From assembly GCA_905147135.1 (NCBI GenBank), contig LR990053.1, forward strand, positions 4,848,501 through 4,912,500: 64,000 nt of DNA, read 5' to 3'. A model generated the notes under the pieces. That model made no database searches. It saw nothing but the letters and a program-made list of their open reading frames with translations, and had not been told where the DNA came from. Shown one piece after another: positions 9,301-20,080 of this stretch. This DNA is from Blastobasis lacticolella. Taxonomy: Eukaryota; Arthropoda; Insecta; Lepidoptera; Blastobasidae. Each line of letters starts with the position of its first letter. Position 1 is the stretch's first letter. A program made the position numbers and the translations under genes.

Positions 9301-10400
9301 AATGAGCAGTTTTCCAATAGGTATCTAAAGCATTCCTAACCACTCACTAGATGGCGCCCCGACAATTTTGGTAATTGATAATCGCTTGAAATAGCTTCTT
9401 AGCAACCAGGATATAAACACTGGGTACGTTGTATTGGATAATATTGTATTTGTCAATAGTTTTCAACCATCTATAATAATAATGGAACAAAGTGCCAACT
9501 TCTATAAAACTGAAACTTTTTATTGGACAATGTATTCTATTCTGTAAATGAATACCTTACATATAAGGAAGATTAAATTGTATTTCTTTGACATTCAATG
9601 TGGTTATTACATGTATAAAATACAATTAATTTTACTTTTGACATATAAATTAATCTATTGACATTGTTGCAGTTATTGTTATTATTATTATTGACATTTG
9701 ATGACATATCACATTCATTGTATTCATTATTTTGATATTTTATCTTCTGGGTAACTAATTTATATACTTTTAAATGTGATTATATGTACCTATTATTAAT
9801 TGTATTTTGACATATCCATTGATTTTGTTATTGACATTGTTGTAGTTATTTTTGTTATAGACATTTAATCTTAAATATTGAATTTCTTATTTGTATTCTT
9901 GACATTTGTTTGTGTAATTTACCAATATTGACAAATATTTCATTTATTTTTTATTGAATATTTTACCTCCTGGGTAATTTATTAATTAGAGAAAATTATT
10001 ATTTATATTTTAAATAAAACTTCGGACTATTAATTTTTTTTTTTGACATTTATACATTTTTAAATAAGTTTTACAATTATGTAATTTTCTATAATATTGT
10101 ATTCATTTTGACGATCTCTTTTATAGATATATGATGATAAATGTAATATTATTATGTAAACTGTAGAAGAGTAATAAATAAATCTAAATCTAAATCTATA
10201 AATATTTATTTTTACACTTCGTTTAACCTTTAACAGTTATGTTTATATTAATAAACATTTTATTTTTAAGTTTAGTATTATTTGGCTGCATGAAATCAGT
10301 GCAATCATACAGAATAAAAAGGATTACCAAAATTGTAGGAGCGCCATCTTTTGATGCTTTTTGAAACCAACTATCAATACCTACTGGAAAACTCCTCATT
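9301..10400. mobile_element. 1.1-kb DNA element with long imperfect TIRs and T-rich core
   Basis: The left end is AATGAGCAGTTTTCCAATAG and then GTATC. The reverse of the right end is AATGAGGAGTTTTCCAGTAG and then GTATT. Further in, both arms carry AGATGGCGC(C/T)CC and ACAATTTTGGTAAT. A shorter relative with the same ends lies at 51498-51903 and one end only at 21397-21499. The core from about 9580 to 10110 is very T-rich with TTGACATT repeated many times. A (AAATCT)n tail near 10180-10200 suggests a retroposon 3' end inside. No transposase frame is present. The flanks give no clean target duplication. Confidence 0.7.
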
Positions 10401-10446
10401 GATACGACTGCAGCGATGGACCGCTTCGTCTATATTTGTATATTTG

Positions 10447-10617
10447 CTGGCCCGCCGCGACTCGTTCGCGTGTTGTCCTACCTTCCTCATGAACTACTCT
10501 GTCTACTGTTGACAACCACATTAAAATTCTAAGAGCTATTAAAAGAGCTAACCGTAGATACGTATATACATATGTATAGAGTACCAGACGGCAGGAAGCG
10601 TCTTTGTTTCATACTAT
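10447..10617 (+). mobile_element. CTAGTGGAC repeat, copy A
   Basis: The copy runs from CCCGCCGCGACTCGTTCGCG, through AACTACTCTGTCTACTGTTG, to AGACGGCAGGAAGCGTCTTT and a terminal CATACTATA. The same order appears at 11439-11640, 15140-15430 and 32908-33072. The family has no coding potential and its class is not clear to me. Confidence 0.6.
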
Positions 10618-10631
10618 ACTAGTGGACCTGG
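10618..10631 (+). mobile_element. CTAGTGGAC repeat, copy B, left fragment
   Basis: ACTAGTGGACCTGG-like sequence at 10618-10631 is the start of a second family copy. The rest resumes at 11439 as CCTGGCATGACTTCGTTCGC. The MITE dimer interrupts it, and CCTGG is duplicated at the junctions. Confidence 0.6.
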
Positions 10632-11438
10632 GCTTCCATTCTGGTACGGAAATCGTCTCAGTTGCAGTAACATTACAATTGCATCGTATGTCAAACGTGT
10701 GATTGTTATTCAAATGACAGATGTTGAGTTGCAACTTTCATGAGTTAGAATCTTACCACAATTCGTTTTCTGGTACTTTAGTTGCATTATGGTTTTATAT
10801 GACTGTTGGTACTCCAATAAATAAATAAATTACTAAGTTGAATCTTTCTTGGTTGTCAAACAGCCTTTAATTCTGTCAACGAAAACGTGTCAAAGATCGA
10901 ACAATGATTTAACTGGGATGATGCTGGGACTGACTCGATACCTCGACGTAGTTATAGTAACATCACAGTTACATTGCAACATAATAACAACTGCATTGCA
11001 CACCAGAATCGGTACCCTGGGCTTCCATTCTTGTACGGAAATCGTCTCAGTTGCAGTAACATTACAATTGCATCGTATGTCAAACGTGTGATTGTTATTC
11101 AAATGACAGATGTTGAGTTGCAATTTTCATGAGTTCGAATCTTACCACAATTCGTTTTCTGGTACTTTAGTTGCATTATGGTTTTATATGACTGTTGGTA
11201 CTCCAATAAATAAATAAATACGTAAATTATTAAGTTGCATCTTTCTTCGTTGTCAAACTGTCTTCAATTCTGTCAACGAAAACGTGTCAAAGATCGAACA
11301 ATGATTTAACTGTAATTTAACTGGGATGATGCTGCGATGTTACTGTGACTGACTCGATACCTCGACGTAAGTAGTTATAGTAACATCACAGTTACATTGC
11401 AACATAATAACAACTGCATTGCACACCAGAATCGGTAC
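10632..11438. mobile_element. Head-to-tail dimer of a 384/418-bp TIR element with 5-bp target duplications
   Basis: Unit 1 (10632-11015) and unit 2 (11021-11438) share almost their whole sequence. They differ mainly by short insertions in unit 2 (for example near 11220 and 11310). Each unit begins GCTTCCATTCTGGTACGG or its TTGTACGG variant and ends CACACCAGAATCGGTAC, forming an imperfect TIR. CCTGG stands before unit 1 (10627-10631), between the units (11016-11020) and after unit 2 (11439-11443). That pattern fits an element with 5-bp target duplication present as a tandem dimer. Short open frames at 10849-11123 run across the unit junction and are chance. No transposase is encoded. Confidence 0.8.
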
Positions 11439-11640
11439 CCTGGCATGACTTCGTTCGCGTACACCTACTACCCCTACCTACCCATTTTTTCTTGATTATA
11501 AACCTTCTTTATGAATCACTCTTATGTATTGTTGAAATCCGCATTAAAATTCGTAGTTTAAAAGATCTTAGCGTACGTACCTACATACAGAGGAACAGAC
11601 GGCGAAAAGCGCCTTCGTTTCATACTATGTAAGGATAAAG
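11439..11640 (+). mobile_element. CTAGTGGAC repeat, copy B, main part
   Basis: It reads on from CCTGGCATGACTTCGTTCGC, through ATAAACCTTCTTTATGAATC, to AGACGGCGAAAAGCGCCTTC and CATACTATG. It is the continuation of the fragment at 10618. Confidence 0.6.
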
Positions 11641-11995
11641 ATTTGTTAATTTATAGCCTCAGTTGCCTCAAATAAATAAATATATCTGCTACCAAGCAAC
11701 AATGTTTGCATCGTTGTGATTTAAGGTTAAGATAGTGTCAAAGTAATTATACTACGATCCATACTACGGTAAATAATCCTTATCGGCTAGTTTTAACTTC
11801 GTATGTATTCACACGCGCGCGGCAAGATGGTGCTCTGGGTCTAGAAAATAGAAATTAGTCTGTAAAGTCGAAGTAGCCGATGGGCATTATTCACAACCTT
11901 ATATCGACATGTACATTACAAAAGCACAAGTGTACCACTTTAAGAAAAAATTCCATTGCAGCTACAGCAACATACGGGTATTTAGTGTATAAAAA
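11641..11995. other. No gene seen; unassigned spacer
   Basis: Nothing beyond low-complexity A/T runs was recognised. Confidence 0.4.
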
Positions 11996-12148
11996 ATAAT
12001 AATAATCATCTTGTTGGCGTTAATGTCCCGGTTGCGCTATCGCGTACGAGGGCCCTTAGTCCGCCTTGACCTTGAGTCAGGATTTAGCAGATCATGTAAT
12101 TACAGTGGAGCGACTGCCATCTGATCTCTGTGATCCGGCTCACAGGGT
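11996..12148 (-). mobile_element. SINE-2, 3' part with tail
   Basis: It starts with the reversed tail AATAATCATCTTGTTGGCGT, then TAATGTCCCGGTTGCGCT, CCGCCTTGACCTTGAGTCAG and GGAGCGACTGCCATCTGATC. It stops near 12148 in mid-body, so it is 5'-truncated. Confidence 0.8.
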
Positions 12149-13074
12149 ATTTAGTGCATATTTAGCCAAAAATAGTTTGCTAACAGAAGGGGAATTAACT
12201 TTCCCTTAGTTCCAAATAACTCGTTTTAGCTGTCTAGGGTATTTCTATTTACATAATGAAAAAATTATAGTTTAGGTTACTTTTTATTTATTTCTCAAAT
12301 ATACAATTTTCACATAAAATATAAAAGTATGTATCTAGATAGTAATTATTACAGAAATACCCTTCATTATTATCATTTAAGTAAATAATAACCTTTTAAC
12401 AACTGCACAATAATATGATTCGTAAGGTGGGCATGCGCTTATGCTCTTTCAGGTATGAGGAATGTCGAATGGTGACAACATGGAACCACATGATACCTAA
12501 AGGCGACTTATAGTATCTTACCACATAATATGGCAGTTCATATCAATATCATTAGAATCTACATACATATTTCTAGTCTAGTGCTCTTTTTGGAAGCAAA
12601 TTTCTAGCTTTACTATTACTAAATAACACGAAAACTACCTTAAATTCCCATTTGATCCCAATCTACGTCTAGCTTGTATTGAACGGCTGAACAAAGCAGT
12701 ACCTACGAATATAGCTACATGAAGTTCTATTCACCGAACGATATTCCGACCTATGTGCCTCAACTCCGTATTAAACCTAACCATCCCTCTGTAATGATGC
12801 CTAGTAGTTCATGACACATGTACCTAGAGGGCTATTCATTCGTGCTGAGCGAAGATCAAAGGATCGCTATGAGAGATTCACAGAGGTGTCGTACTAATGA
12901 AGGCGGCTGTGCCGGGCTATGTGCTTTGTATGGGGCTTGTATGGTGTTGTTTGTCTGTTTGGGGTTAGAGGCACGATTACATGTTTGGAAGTGATGTTGG
13001 TTTGGGTTCAAAATTTAAATTCCATTGAAATAGGTTCCAATATGAAAGCAAGAATTACATACAGCACTCACAAA
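12149..13074. other. No gene seen; unassigned spacer
   Basis: There is no long frame and no shared repeat; TTTATTTATTTCTCAAATA near 12286 is a low-complexity retroposon-like tail. Confidence 0.4.
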
Positions 13075-13300
13075 GTAAAGTAGCGTTGCGTTCTCAGGCG
13101 CGACCATGGTCGTACGACGGATGTCGCCAAACCAATAGGAGTCCTCAAAACCGCCCGTCGCACGACCGTTGCCAATTAGGAGAGCGCCCCACAGTGCTCG
13201 TCTGCAGTGAACGCACTGCGCTCAATACGGCTCTCTGATTGGACAAATCTTTGCTTTTTACGGGCGTAAGGAGCCCATCGCCACTCAAGTATTGTAAGTT
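13075..13300. repeat. Moderately GC-rich dispersed repeat, also at 23.5 kb
   Basis: AAAGTAGCGTTGCGTTCTCA, CAATACGGCTCTCTGATTGG and a later TTTTTACGGGCGTAAGGAGC have partners in order at 23510-23650 (AAAGTAGCGT, TACGGCTCTGTGATTGG, TTTTAACGGACGCATAG). A weak internal inverted repeat around CCAAT/ATTGG words hints at a MITE. A 98-codon minus frame over it has no domain. Confidence 0.45.
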
Positions 13301-13448
13301 AAATACGGGTGACAGTAAGTTTCCTTTATTCATATTATTATGAAGTGGCAGTGGGACGGCTATATCTGCTGAAGAACTGGCAGTCGCTGGGTAGACAGGT
13401 TTTTGTGTCCGCAGCAGCTCGGAAAGCATATTGTTGGACACCCTCCGG

Positions 13449-13873
13449 CTATAGTACGTGCCAAATATATTGACAATAGCGGACGTTGACCTCTCTGTTG
13501 GAACTTTTTGTAAATGGTCACAGCAATCACTATAACCACCTATAACGAAGGAAAATGCTCGTATTTTTAAAAATTTGATTAAAAGTAAAACAGTTTCAAT
13601 ATATGTATATTTTTCGTATAATTTTTATGAAATAGTGCCTTCAGTAATTTTTTTTTATCAAAAGTGCATAAGCGCCATCTGCCATTCATTGCTATAGTCA
13701 CTAGAAACGAAGTTAGGCAGAAATTCACTAAAGCTGTTATTTTACACATAAGTGCTACAATTTTTTTTTTATATTGTACCCTTTGAAGTATTACAACAAT
13801 CTCTCTGACTACATTCAAATTAGTACCTACCGAGAGGTCAACGACCGTTACTTACAATCTATTTGACACGTAC
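13449..13873. mobile_element. TIR element (CTATAGTACGTG family), copy 1
   Basis: The left end CTATAGTACGTGCCAAATAT continues to CGGACGTTGACCTCTC. The right end, reversed, reads GTACGTGTCAAATAGATTGT and continues to CGGTCGTTGACCTCTCGG. The core is A/T-rich and non-coding. The right terminus merges into the short palindromic element at 13869. Confidence 0.7.
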
Positions 13874-13957
13874 AGTCAGCTGCAGAGAGAACTGACCCTC
13901 CTTCCATACATTTAATATATGCTAGGGGAGTCCATCAACACTGCAGCTGGCTGTACG
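13869..13957. mobile_element. 89-bp palindromic MITE
   Basis: CGTACAGTCAGCTGCAG at the left and CTGCAGCTGGCTGTACG at the right are inverse over 17 bases with one mismatch. The interior has no frame. It abuts copy 1 of the CTATAG family and shares the GTAC at the joint. Confidence 0.6.
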
Positions 13958-14067
13958 TTGGAGTGACTATGTACGAAACGCTGCAGGTGGCAAGGGTAGC
14001 ATTGGCGCTTATTGAGGGAATCCCATGTTCAGCAGTAGACTATTGACCCTTAGACCCAACGTCTCTA

Positions 14068-14280
14068 CTATAGTTCATGCAAATAGATTGGCAATAGTGG
14101 GCATTGATCCTCCCAAATCCAATTTGTAAGCTGTCAAAGAGATGGCTAAAACGTTTTTAATAGTCATATTCGTTATAATTTAATTTAAAACAGTTTCGAT
14201 GTATTTTTCATGAAATAATGCCAGTTGTTGACCGAAAGATCAAGGCACGCTGCTGCCAATCCATTTGGCACGGACTATAG
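14068..14280. mobile_element. TIR element (CTATAGTACGTG family), copy 2, shorter
   Basis: The left end CTATAGTTCATGCAAATAGA pairs with the reverse of the right end, CTATAGTCCGTGCCAAATGG. Both arms then carry TTGGCA and a TTGATC motif. At 213 bp it is half the length of copy 1, through core deletion. Confidence 0.65.
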
Positions 14281-14682
14281 GACTTTTATAAGCTGATCGC
14301 GATATTGAGGCATCGAACGTTTAATCCGATTCAGTTCCCAGAACAAAGGGGAACATCCCAGTACCAATTAATCTCCTCTAAGCTATAAGGGGTAATCTTT
14401 CATGATCCCTTTTACTGGGTTTGGCTTGTGGGTCGTGTGGTCCGTTGATATTGTTTACACTTTTATTTAGAAACAGCTGGTTTCGTTTCGTCATCGGAAC
14501 TCTTTATACTAACATGTTTGGTATGGACCAAAGGCTAAGTAAACGTACCTACAATACAAGAAGAAGTTTTCATTTGGGTATTAGATAAATTTTAAAGATC
14601 CTAGGGATTAAGGATGAGTTCTTGGAGCCTCAGACAGTAAATACTATCTCTATCTATAGATAGTAAATAAACATTTTAGCAG
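14281..14682. other. No gene seen; unassigned spacer
   Basis: No frame or shared repeat was recognised. Confidence 0.35.
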
Positions 14683-15139
14683 TGTCACAAGACGAAGGTC
14701 TATGACCAATGTGTGTTCCCAGTGATGACCTACGGAACAGAGACGTGGCCGCTCACTATGGGCCTTATAAGAAGGATCACTGTTACCCAAAGGGCAATGG
14801 AAAGGACTATGCTCATAGTCTCGTTGTGCGATAGAATCAGAAAGGAGAAGATCCGCAAGCGAACCAAGGTCACCGACGTAGCCCTAAGGATTGCCTGGCT
14901 AAAGTGGCAGTGAGCAGGGCACATAGCTCGAAGAACAGATGGTAGATGGGGCAGTAAAGTTCTCGAGTGGCGACCACGTACCGCAAGACGCAGCGTGGGT
15001 AGGCCTCCTACAAGGTGGATCGACGACCTGGTAAAGATCGCAGATACCAGCTGGATGTGGAAGGCACAGGACCGGCCTTTGTATAGTCTGGGGGAGGCCT
15101 GTGCCCAGCAGTGGGCGTCTTTCGGCTATGATGAGGTAT
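14683..15139 (+). pseudogene. RTE-type LINE ORF2 C-terminal remnant with one in-frame stop
   Basis: The frame reads through QCVFPVMTYGTETWPLTMGL, the end of the reverse transcriptase and connector region of RTE LINEs. It goes on to VTQRAMERTM and IAWLKWQ, then a TGA at 14911-14913. After the stop the same frame continues AGHIARRTDGRWGSKVLEWR, VGRPPTRWIDDLVKI and CAQQWASFGYDEV. The TGA sits where related RTE copies carry tryptophan, so one base change created it. The 5' end is lost (endonuclease and RT catalytic core absent). The 3' end runs into a CTAGTGGAC repeat. In full-length RTEs this protein would nick DNA and copy RNA at the target site; this copy is inactive. Confidence 0.9.
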
Positions 15140-15430
15140 ACTAGTGGACCCGGCGCAAATTCGTTCGTGTGGCGTCCTGCCCTACCCTGCACCTACCAAC
15201 ACCTACCCTACACACACCCTATATCGACTTTACACCTATCATACCCTTACTTTACCCCTTACCCTTTGTTTCTTGCTTATAAACCTTCCTCTTGAATCAC
15301 CGATCACATTAAAATCAAAATCACGAAAACAGCATTAAAATCCGTTGCGTAGTTTGAAAGATCTAAGTGTACATAGATACACAAGGACAGACGGAGGGAA
15401 GCGACTTTGTTTTATACGATACGTATAGAG
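15140..15430 (+). mobile_element. CTAGTGGAC repeat, copy C
   Basis: It starts ACTAGTGGACCCGGCGCAAA and includes a C-rich CCTACC tract, TTATAAACCTTCCTCTTGAA, CCGTTGCGTAGTTTGAAAGA, AGACGGAGGGAAGCGACTTT and a terminal TTTTATACGATACGTATAG. It is the longest copy here and is joined directly to the RTE remnant. Confidence 0.65.
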
Positions 15431-15799
15431 TGCGTCTGTACTGAGAGCCTGTAGTTAATATATTTTAGTTGAATCAAATCAACCTAAACTTAACAGAAAT
15501 TGCAGAGACCAGAGAGTCACCTATATAACCGACATACCTGTTCTATTTTAGTTGGTTGATTAAAATGTATTCACGTATGAGCAGAGTGGGCGTGGATTAA
15601 TCTGTACCTGTGCGTACCTAGTTAATTGGATGGGTGCCCGTTTCGTACTTTGATGGTAATCAAACTTTACAGCAACGAGGTCGTAAGTAATATTATTGGG
15701 TATGGCTCCTAAAACCGTTGGCGTAGCGAGATAGACCGGAAGATCATTCTTTGGAGCCGATTGAGATCCCGTGACGGTATAGGTAATAATAATATGTTG
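15431..15799. other. No gene seen; unassigned spacer
   Basis: No frame or shared repeat was recognised. Confidence 0.35.
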
Positions 15800-16057
15800 G
15801 TAGAGCTCGTCTAATCTAAAATGACGCGCCCCACTATCGCATTAACGCACACAAGCAAGTTTAAAATATAGATGCAAAACATATACAAATGCCGTTGTAA
15901 TTGGTCATTCAGTTGCCGGTGAAATTCAAACGTAGGAGCACGCGTCGTTCATTGGCGTCGTATACAGATGAAGCGTCGTTATCAATATTTGCACTCACAC
16001 ATCGAAATCAACTAACTAAGTAGTGGGGCGCGTCATTTTAGACTAGACGAGCTCTAC
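15800..16057. mobile_element. 258-bp MITE with about 37-bp TIRs
   Basis: The left end GTAGAGCTCGTCTAATCTAA extends to AATGACGCGCCCCACTA. The right end TAGTGGGGCGCGTCATTTTA extends to GACTAGACGAGCTCTAC. The arms are inverse over about 37 bases with one mismatch. If the TA next to GAGCTCG is the target duplication, the element would fit the TA-inserting (Tc1/mariner-like) group, but the TA may be part of the TIR. No coding content. Confidence 0.85.
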
Positions 16058-16354
16058 ATCATCACGACACCCGCAAGTGGAATGCCTGGTCTGGACACCA
16101 CATGCAATATAATAACTTCGTAATCTAATGCCCGATCACACTAAACTTAGTGACGTCGGAAAGAGTTATGAGTAAGGTAAAGTTAAGAGTGAGTAAAGTT
16201 TGGTTTTGGTGCATATTTTTTGTTAGTAATATTTTTAAATATTTAGGGGACAAGTTAAGCGTCGCCTAAGTTTTGTGCAGTCATAAGAGAGGTAAGTAGA
16301 GAAAGAACCTAGCGGTGTATCCCGTTCGAATTGGATCCGGCCACTCGACCGGAG
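16058..16354. other. Unassigned spacer
   Basis: Nothing recognised. Confidence 0.3.
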
Positions 16355-16510
16355 AAGTATTTTATTTATTTATTTTATTTTATTAAATATTTTATTGCAC
16401 ACAGTAAAATACATAGAGAAACATCATACATACCGGACGTACCTCCGCCTTACAGAATACCAGCCAAGGCATTGGATCACCAGAGGTATCAACCTCTGAT
16501 ATTGCGAGGT
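16355..16510 (-). mobile_element. LINE 3'-end stub with (TAAA)n tail
   Basis: A TTTATTTATTTATTTTATTT run is followed by TTTTATTGCACACAG, the reverse of a GTGCAATAAA signal plus tail. This is related to, but diverged from, the stubs at 226, 3590 and 22999. Confidence 0.45.
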
Positions 16511-17989
16511 ACTCAGTTTGCCTCTTTGTCGACCAATTAACATAAACACGTTTGACCGTAGTACATTCACAGTAGTAGGTTCTGCAGCATGTGTGCTCTG
16601 GCAGACCTTAGGTTAGGTCATTCTCTAGGATAGGTAGGCTTTTTGAATGTGTTACCGTCTGGTCTGTGGGTTGCCTTATGAGCACACATAGCACTGGCTT
16701 GGTAGGTATTTGAAATGTATTCCATTTGAAATGGAAATAAGCTGTTAAAGTTAGTTTTAGGTCTTCTTATTAAATCTCTCCAGAAAGTTACTTGTATCTT
16801 TTATTTGTGCTTCCCGGTACCCCCCGATACATATCATACCGGTACTTAGACAATCGTGAGACTAGGATGGTATGAGAATTATTTTCCGTTAACGCCTGAA
16901 ATGTTCGGAATTTGAACAAAAACCACGGAACACCAATAATGGGCGGAACCACCTGCCAGGATCGCGGGCCGCGGCGCATACTTGCATGTTTGTGATATAC
17001 AGGATGTGTTTTAAATCAGTAACGATGTATAGATTGGAAATTACATCGATATAGTTTGATTGTCTAGATACCTACAAAATTATTCCACAAATATTCGGTC
17101 GCATCGTCACCATTTGTCGCTGTTGGATACGAATTTAATGTGAAATTTAAATCTAATTACCTTTACTGATTAGTATGATTATATTAGTGTGCTCTTTTAT
17201 ATCCACAGCAATGTTTCTATCTAAAGTGGGTTTACACAAATGTAGACAAAAGTGAGCACAACAACGATCATTATTATCAACAGAAATGTAGAGAAAAATC
17301 TAAATTTATTTAAATACTTAAGTCAATTTATTTGTATTATGGATGTATCGTGCTCTATATTTTGTCTTTTTTTATTGAAACCTACCTACCTACGTAAGTA
17401 CTTTACGGGATTCTGCGGAGGAGAGTGATAGATACCTAAGTATAATTAGTTCAAACAAAGTCGAGGATTCGTTATAACCTTCCTAATCAATTTTGTTCTC
17501 TTTACAGCGATCTCTATTCTACAAAGTAGACTTCAAAATAGAGATTTAAGTACTTAAGTAATTCATTTTATAGGTAAGTACTTACATACTTAATTACTCA
17601 TAATACAAAATATATTAACATTACGAAATTACGCACAAGTTAACTTTTATACTCATGCTGTGTACAGTAATAAGATCCCGTGAGAGTCTCCCGGAATATT
17701 GACTAGTTTGTGAACCAGGAAATTGCTGTTTTTGCTCTCCGCTGATGCAAATGAGGCGGAGGGTCCAATAAGAATAAAATTCGCATCTTATTAGAAACTG
17801 CGTAGGTTCTGCTTAAGACTTCGTTCCTAAACAGCCAATCACTGATTAAATAGTCTTAAACTGATATTTTTAGTACATCACTGATAGTGAAGAGACCCGT
17901 TGTCAGGTTAGGACCGAACTATTAGCTTACTAGGTAATGGTTTGTCTTATTTACCTACTATTGGTTTAAATACTATTGAAGTATGTAAG
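16511..17989. other. No gene seen; unassigned spacer
   Basis: There is no supported gene. GATATACAGGATGTGTTTTA near 16992 is reminiscent of ACAGGGTGT-type insect repeats, but no partner is in the window. An octamer ATGCAAAT occurs near 17745; a single site carries little weight. Confidence 0.35.
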
Positions 17990-18100
17990 TGGGAGAATAG
18001 CTCAATTGAACACTGGGAAGTGGGTCGAATTAGGCTTGCAAGATTTGCCCCGAACATACATAAGTACATTCATAGTTAGAAACATTGGAAGTTAAATAAA
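17990..18100 (+). mobile_element. Fragment of the GGGAAGTGGGT repeat family
   Basis: CTGGGAAGTGGGTCGAATTA, then GCAAGATTT and a late GGAAGTTAAATAAAAGCTTG match the 3' halves of the repeats at 33376 and 60452. Confidence 0.45.
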
Positions 18101-20080
18101 AGCTTGCAAAAAGGATTGAGAAATAGGTGCTAACCACACAAAGTTTATATTTTTTGTTGCTATAGTCAATTGCTTACAGAAAAAGAAACCTTATAACAAA
18201 TATAGCAATACCATTAATTATCTACCGTTATCTAATTCTATTGAATCAACCCCATTGAAATAAAGAGTTGCGTGAAACAGCAAAGTATGGGAATGTGATT
18301 TTTGCCGCCCCAACTTCCTGGCTGAATGATTTGTAAGCCCGGGACATTCCGTGACGTTTCGAAAAAAACAAAGGACACCTGTTTCACGAGTTCCCACGGA
18401 TTTCACGAACGCACCCGAACACCACGTGTTCTAATTACGAAATCTCGATTTGAATTTCGAGGTCGCTTGTTTGCGCGTCATTGTTTTTATTGGAATTCTA
18501 ATTCCAATTTTAAATGAGGTTTCTGGACCGCGCAGTACCTACATACTATTACGGTCACATAATTAAGTACCTAATTTTTGTTTGTTTTAATAATCATTGG
18601 CACCTAGGGCCATTAGCTAAAAACGAAAAAATATCACAGTTTCCAATAATGTCCCAACTTTATAGACTCTGCTGAAAAATAACGTTCAATGATGTTTTTT
18701 TCAAATACGTAGCCATGTCTTTACTCCACCACAATAGCACGATAGTAAAGATATTGCAGGTTCTAATGCGACTTCTTGGAGCATCGCGATAGTTATGTTT
18801 GTTTATTGCATTTCTAATAATATACAATAATTATAATATTATAAATAATGTTAGGACTTTAAGTATAAAACTATGTCAGACCTGATACTTTACACACGTC
18901 CTCAATGTTCTTGTCTGGGCTAGAGCGGTCTCCTTGCTCGCATAAACACATACTTACCTATAAGTACTCTACCTACTAAAAAATGTCAAACCGAAATTAA
19001 AGCAGATTGTTTTCCGCGTCAGGAAGTCCAGGTGTAATAAATCAGGGCCCGCAGCCGAACACGACGTCAGATTAATTCCGCAGCTAGAGCGACGGAGCGA
19101 CGAAACTTCGCCATACTAATTTGAATCGGGCCGCGGTCGTTAGCACACGACGCACCTTAAACCAAACTCAACTTTGGAACTCCACTCGTGAAATTCGAAA
19201 ATCGCACGGTTTGTTTTTCGTAAATTGAATAAGTTCGGCGCAACCGATTTTAAGTTTTACCACAAGTGCTGAAGACTTAGTTTTGTGAGAGCGGGTGAGA
19301 TTAAAACGTGACATATGCAATGTTCCCGGATTGACTCAAATTAATTGCAATGCAAAGTTTGCTGTTCCGGTGATATATGGAAGTAGGTAATTGTCTGCTG
19401 CAAATTTTGGCTTTCGTAAAATTAGTATGTATTGAAAACAATCTATCATTTGGTTAAAAAAAAATTACAAATTAATTTACATTACATTATTGATTTGTTA
19501 GTAAAACATTAAGTTATTCCGTAAAGACAATTTTATATTTACTGATACTTATGCTAAATTATCAAATTCCTACTATATGTCAAAATTGAAATTATCTCTA
19601 TTACTTCAGCTTAACTTAAACTAGAGGTTTTCGAGGTTCCCGGCGCTACGGGAAATACACGATATTGATAGGTAGATAGTAGGATTGATAGGTACATTTA
19701 ATCAAACTCCAATAACAACTGGATGTTTTATTTAAATTTGGTTTGGTAAAGAATTTGTTTAAACACAACAACGATTAATCCTAAACAGTGGTAACTAAAT
19801 TATGTAAAATCATCTGTAATTTGAATATTTCAGTGACAACTACAAAGCTAACCTAATTTAAACTTTCGACTCTTTCCTTATCTTTGTTGAAGACAATACA
19901 CCAAAATATGAAAATAAAATAAGACGAGGGCAATAAATTACGGCTGACGACATTCTTTATCAGTCGACACAGGGAAGGGGCCGCATTTCGGCTTGATTAC
20001 TTCGTTAATATTAGGATTCGTTTAAGGAATTCTTCTGGGTTCGTGAACCAAGTACATAACAAATTTTGAATAGAGAGCTT
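18101..20080. other. No gene seen; non-repetitive stretch
   Basis: No repeat family used elsewhere in the window appears here. Around 19010-19260 the base composition is more balanced (CGCAGCTAGAGCGACGGAGC and neighbours) with no sustained frame. This could be conserved non-coding DNA, but nothing in the window proves it. Confidence 0.35.

Noticed and set aside
9580..10110. Repeated TTGACA words as promoter -35 boxes
   Set aside because: This is insect nuclear DNA and the words are part of a T-rich degenerate repeat core; no TATAAT partners at fixed distance.
10849..11123. Paired 77-80-codon frames on opposite strands
   Set aside because: They run across the joint of two MITE units and have no domain.
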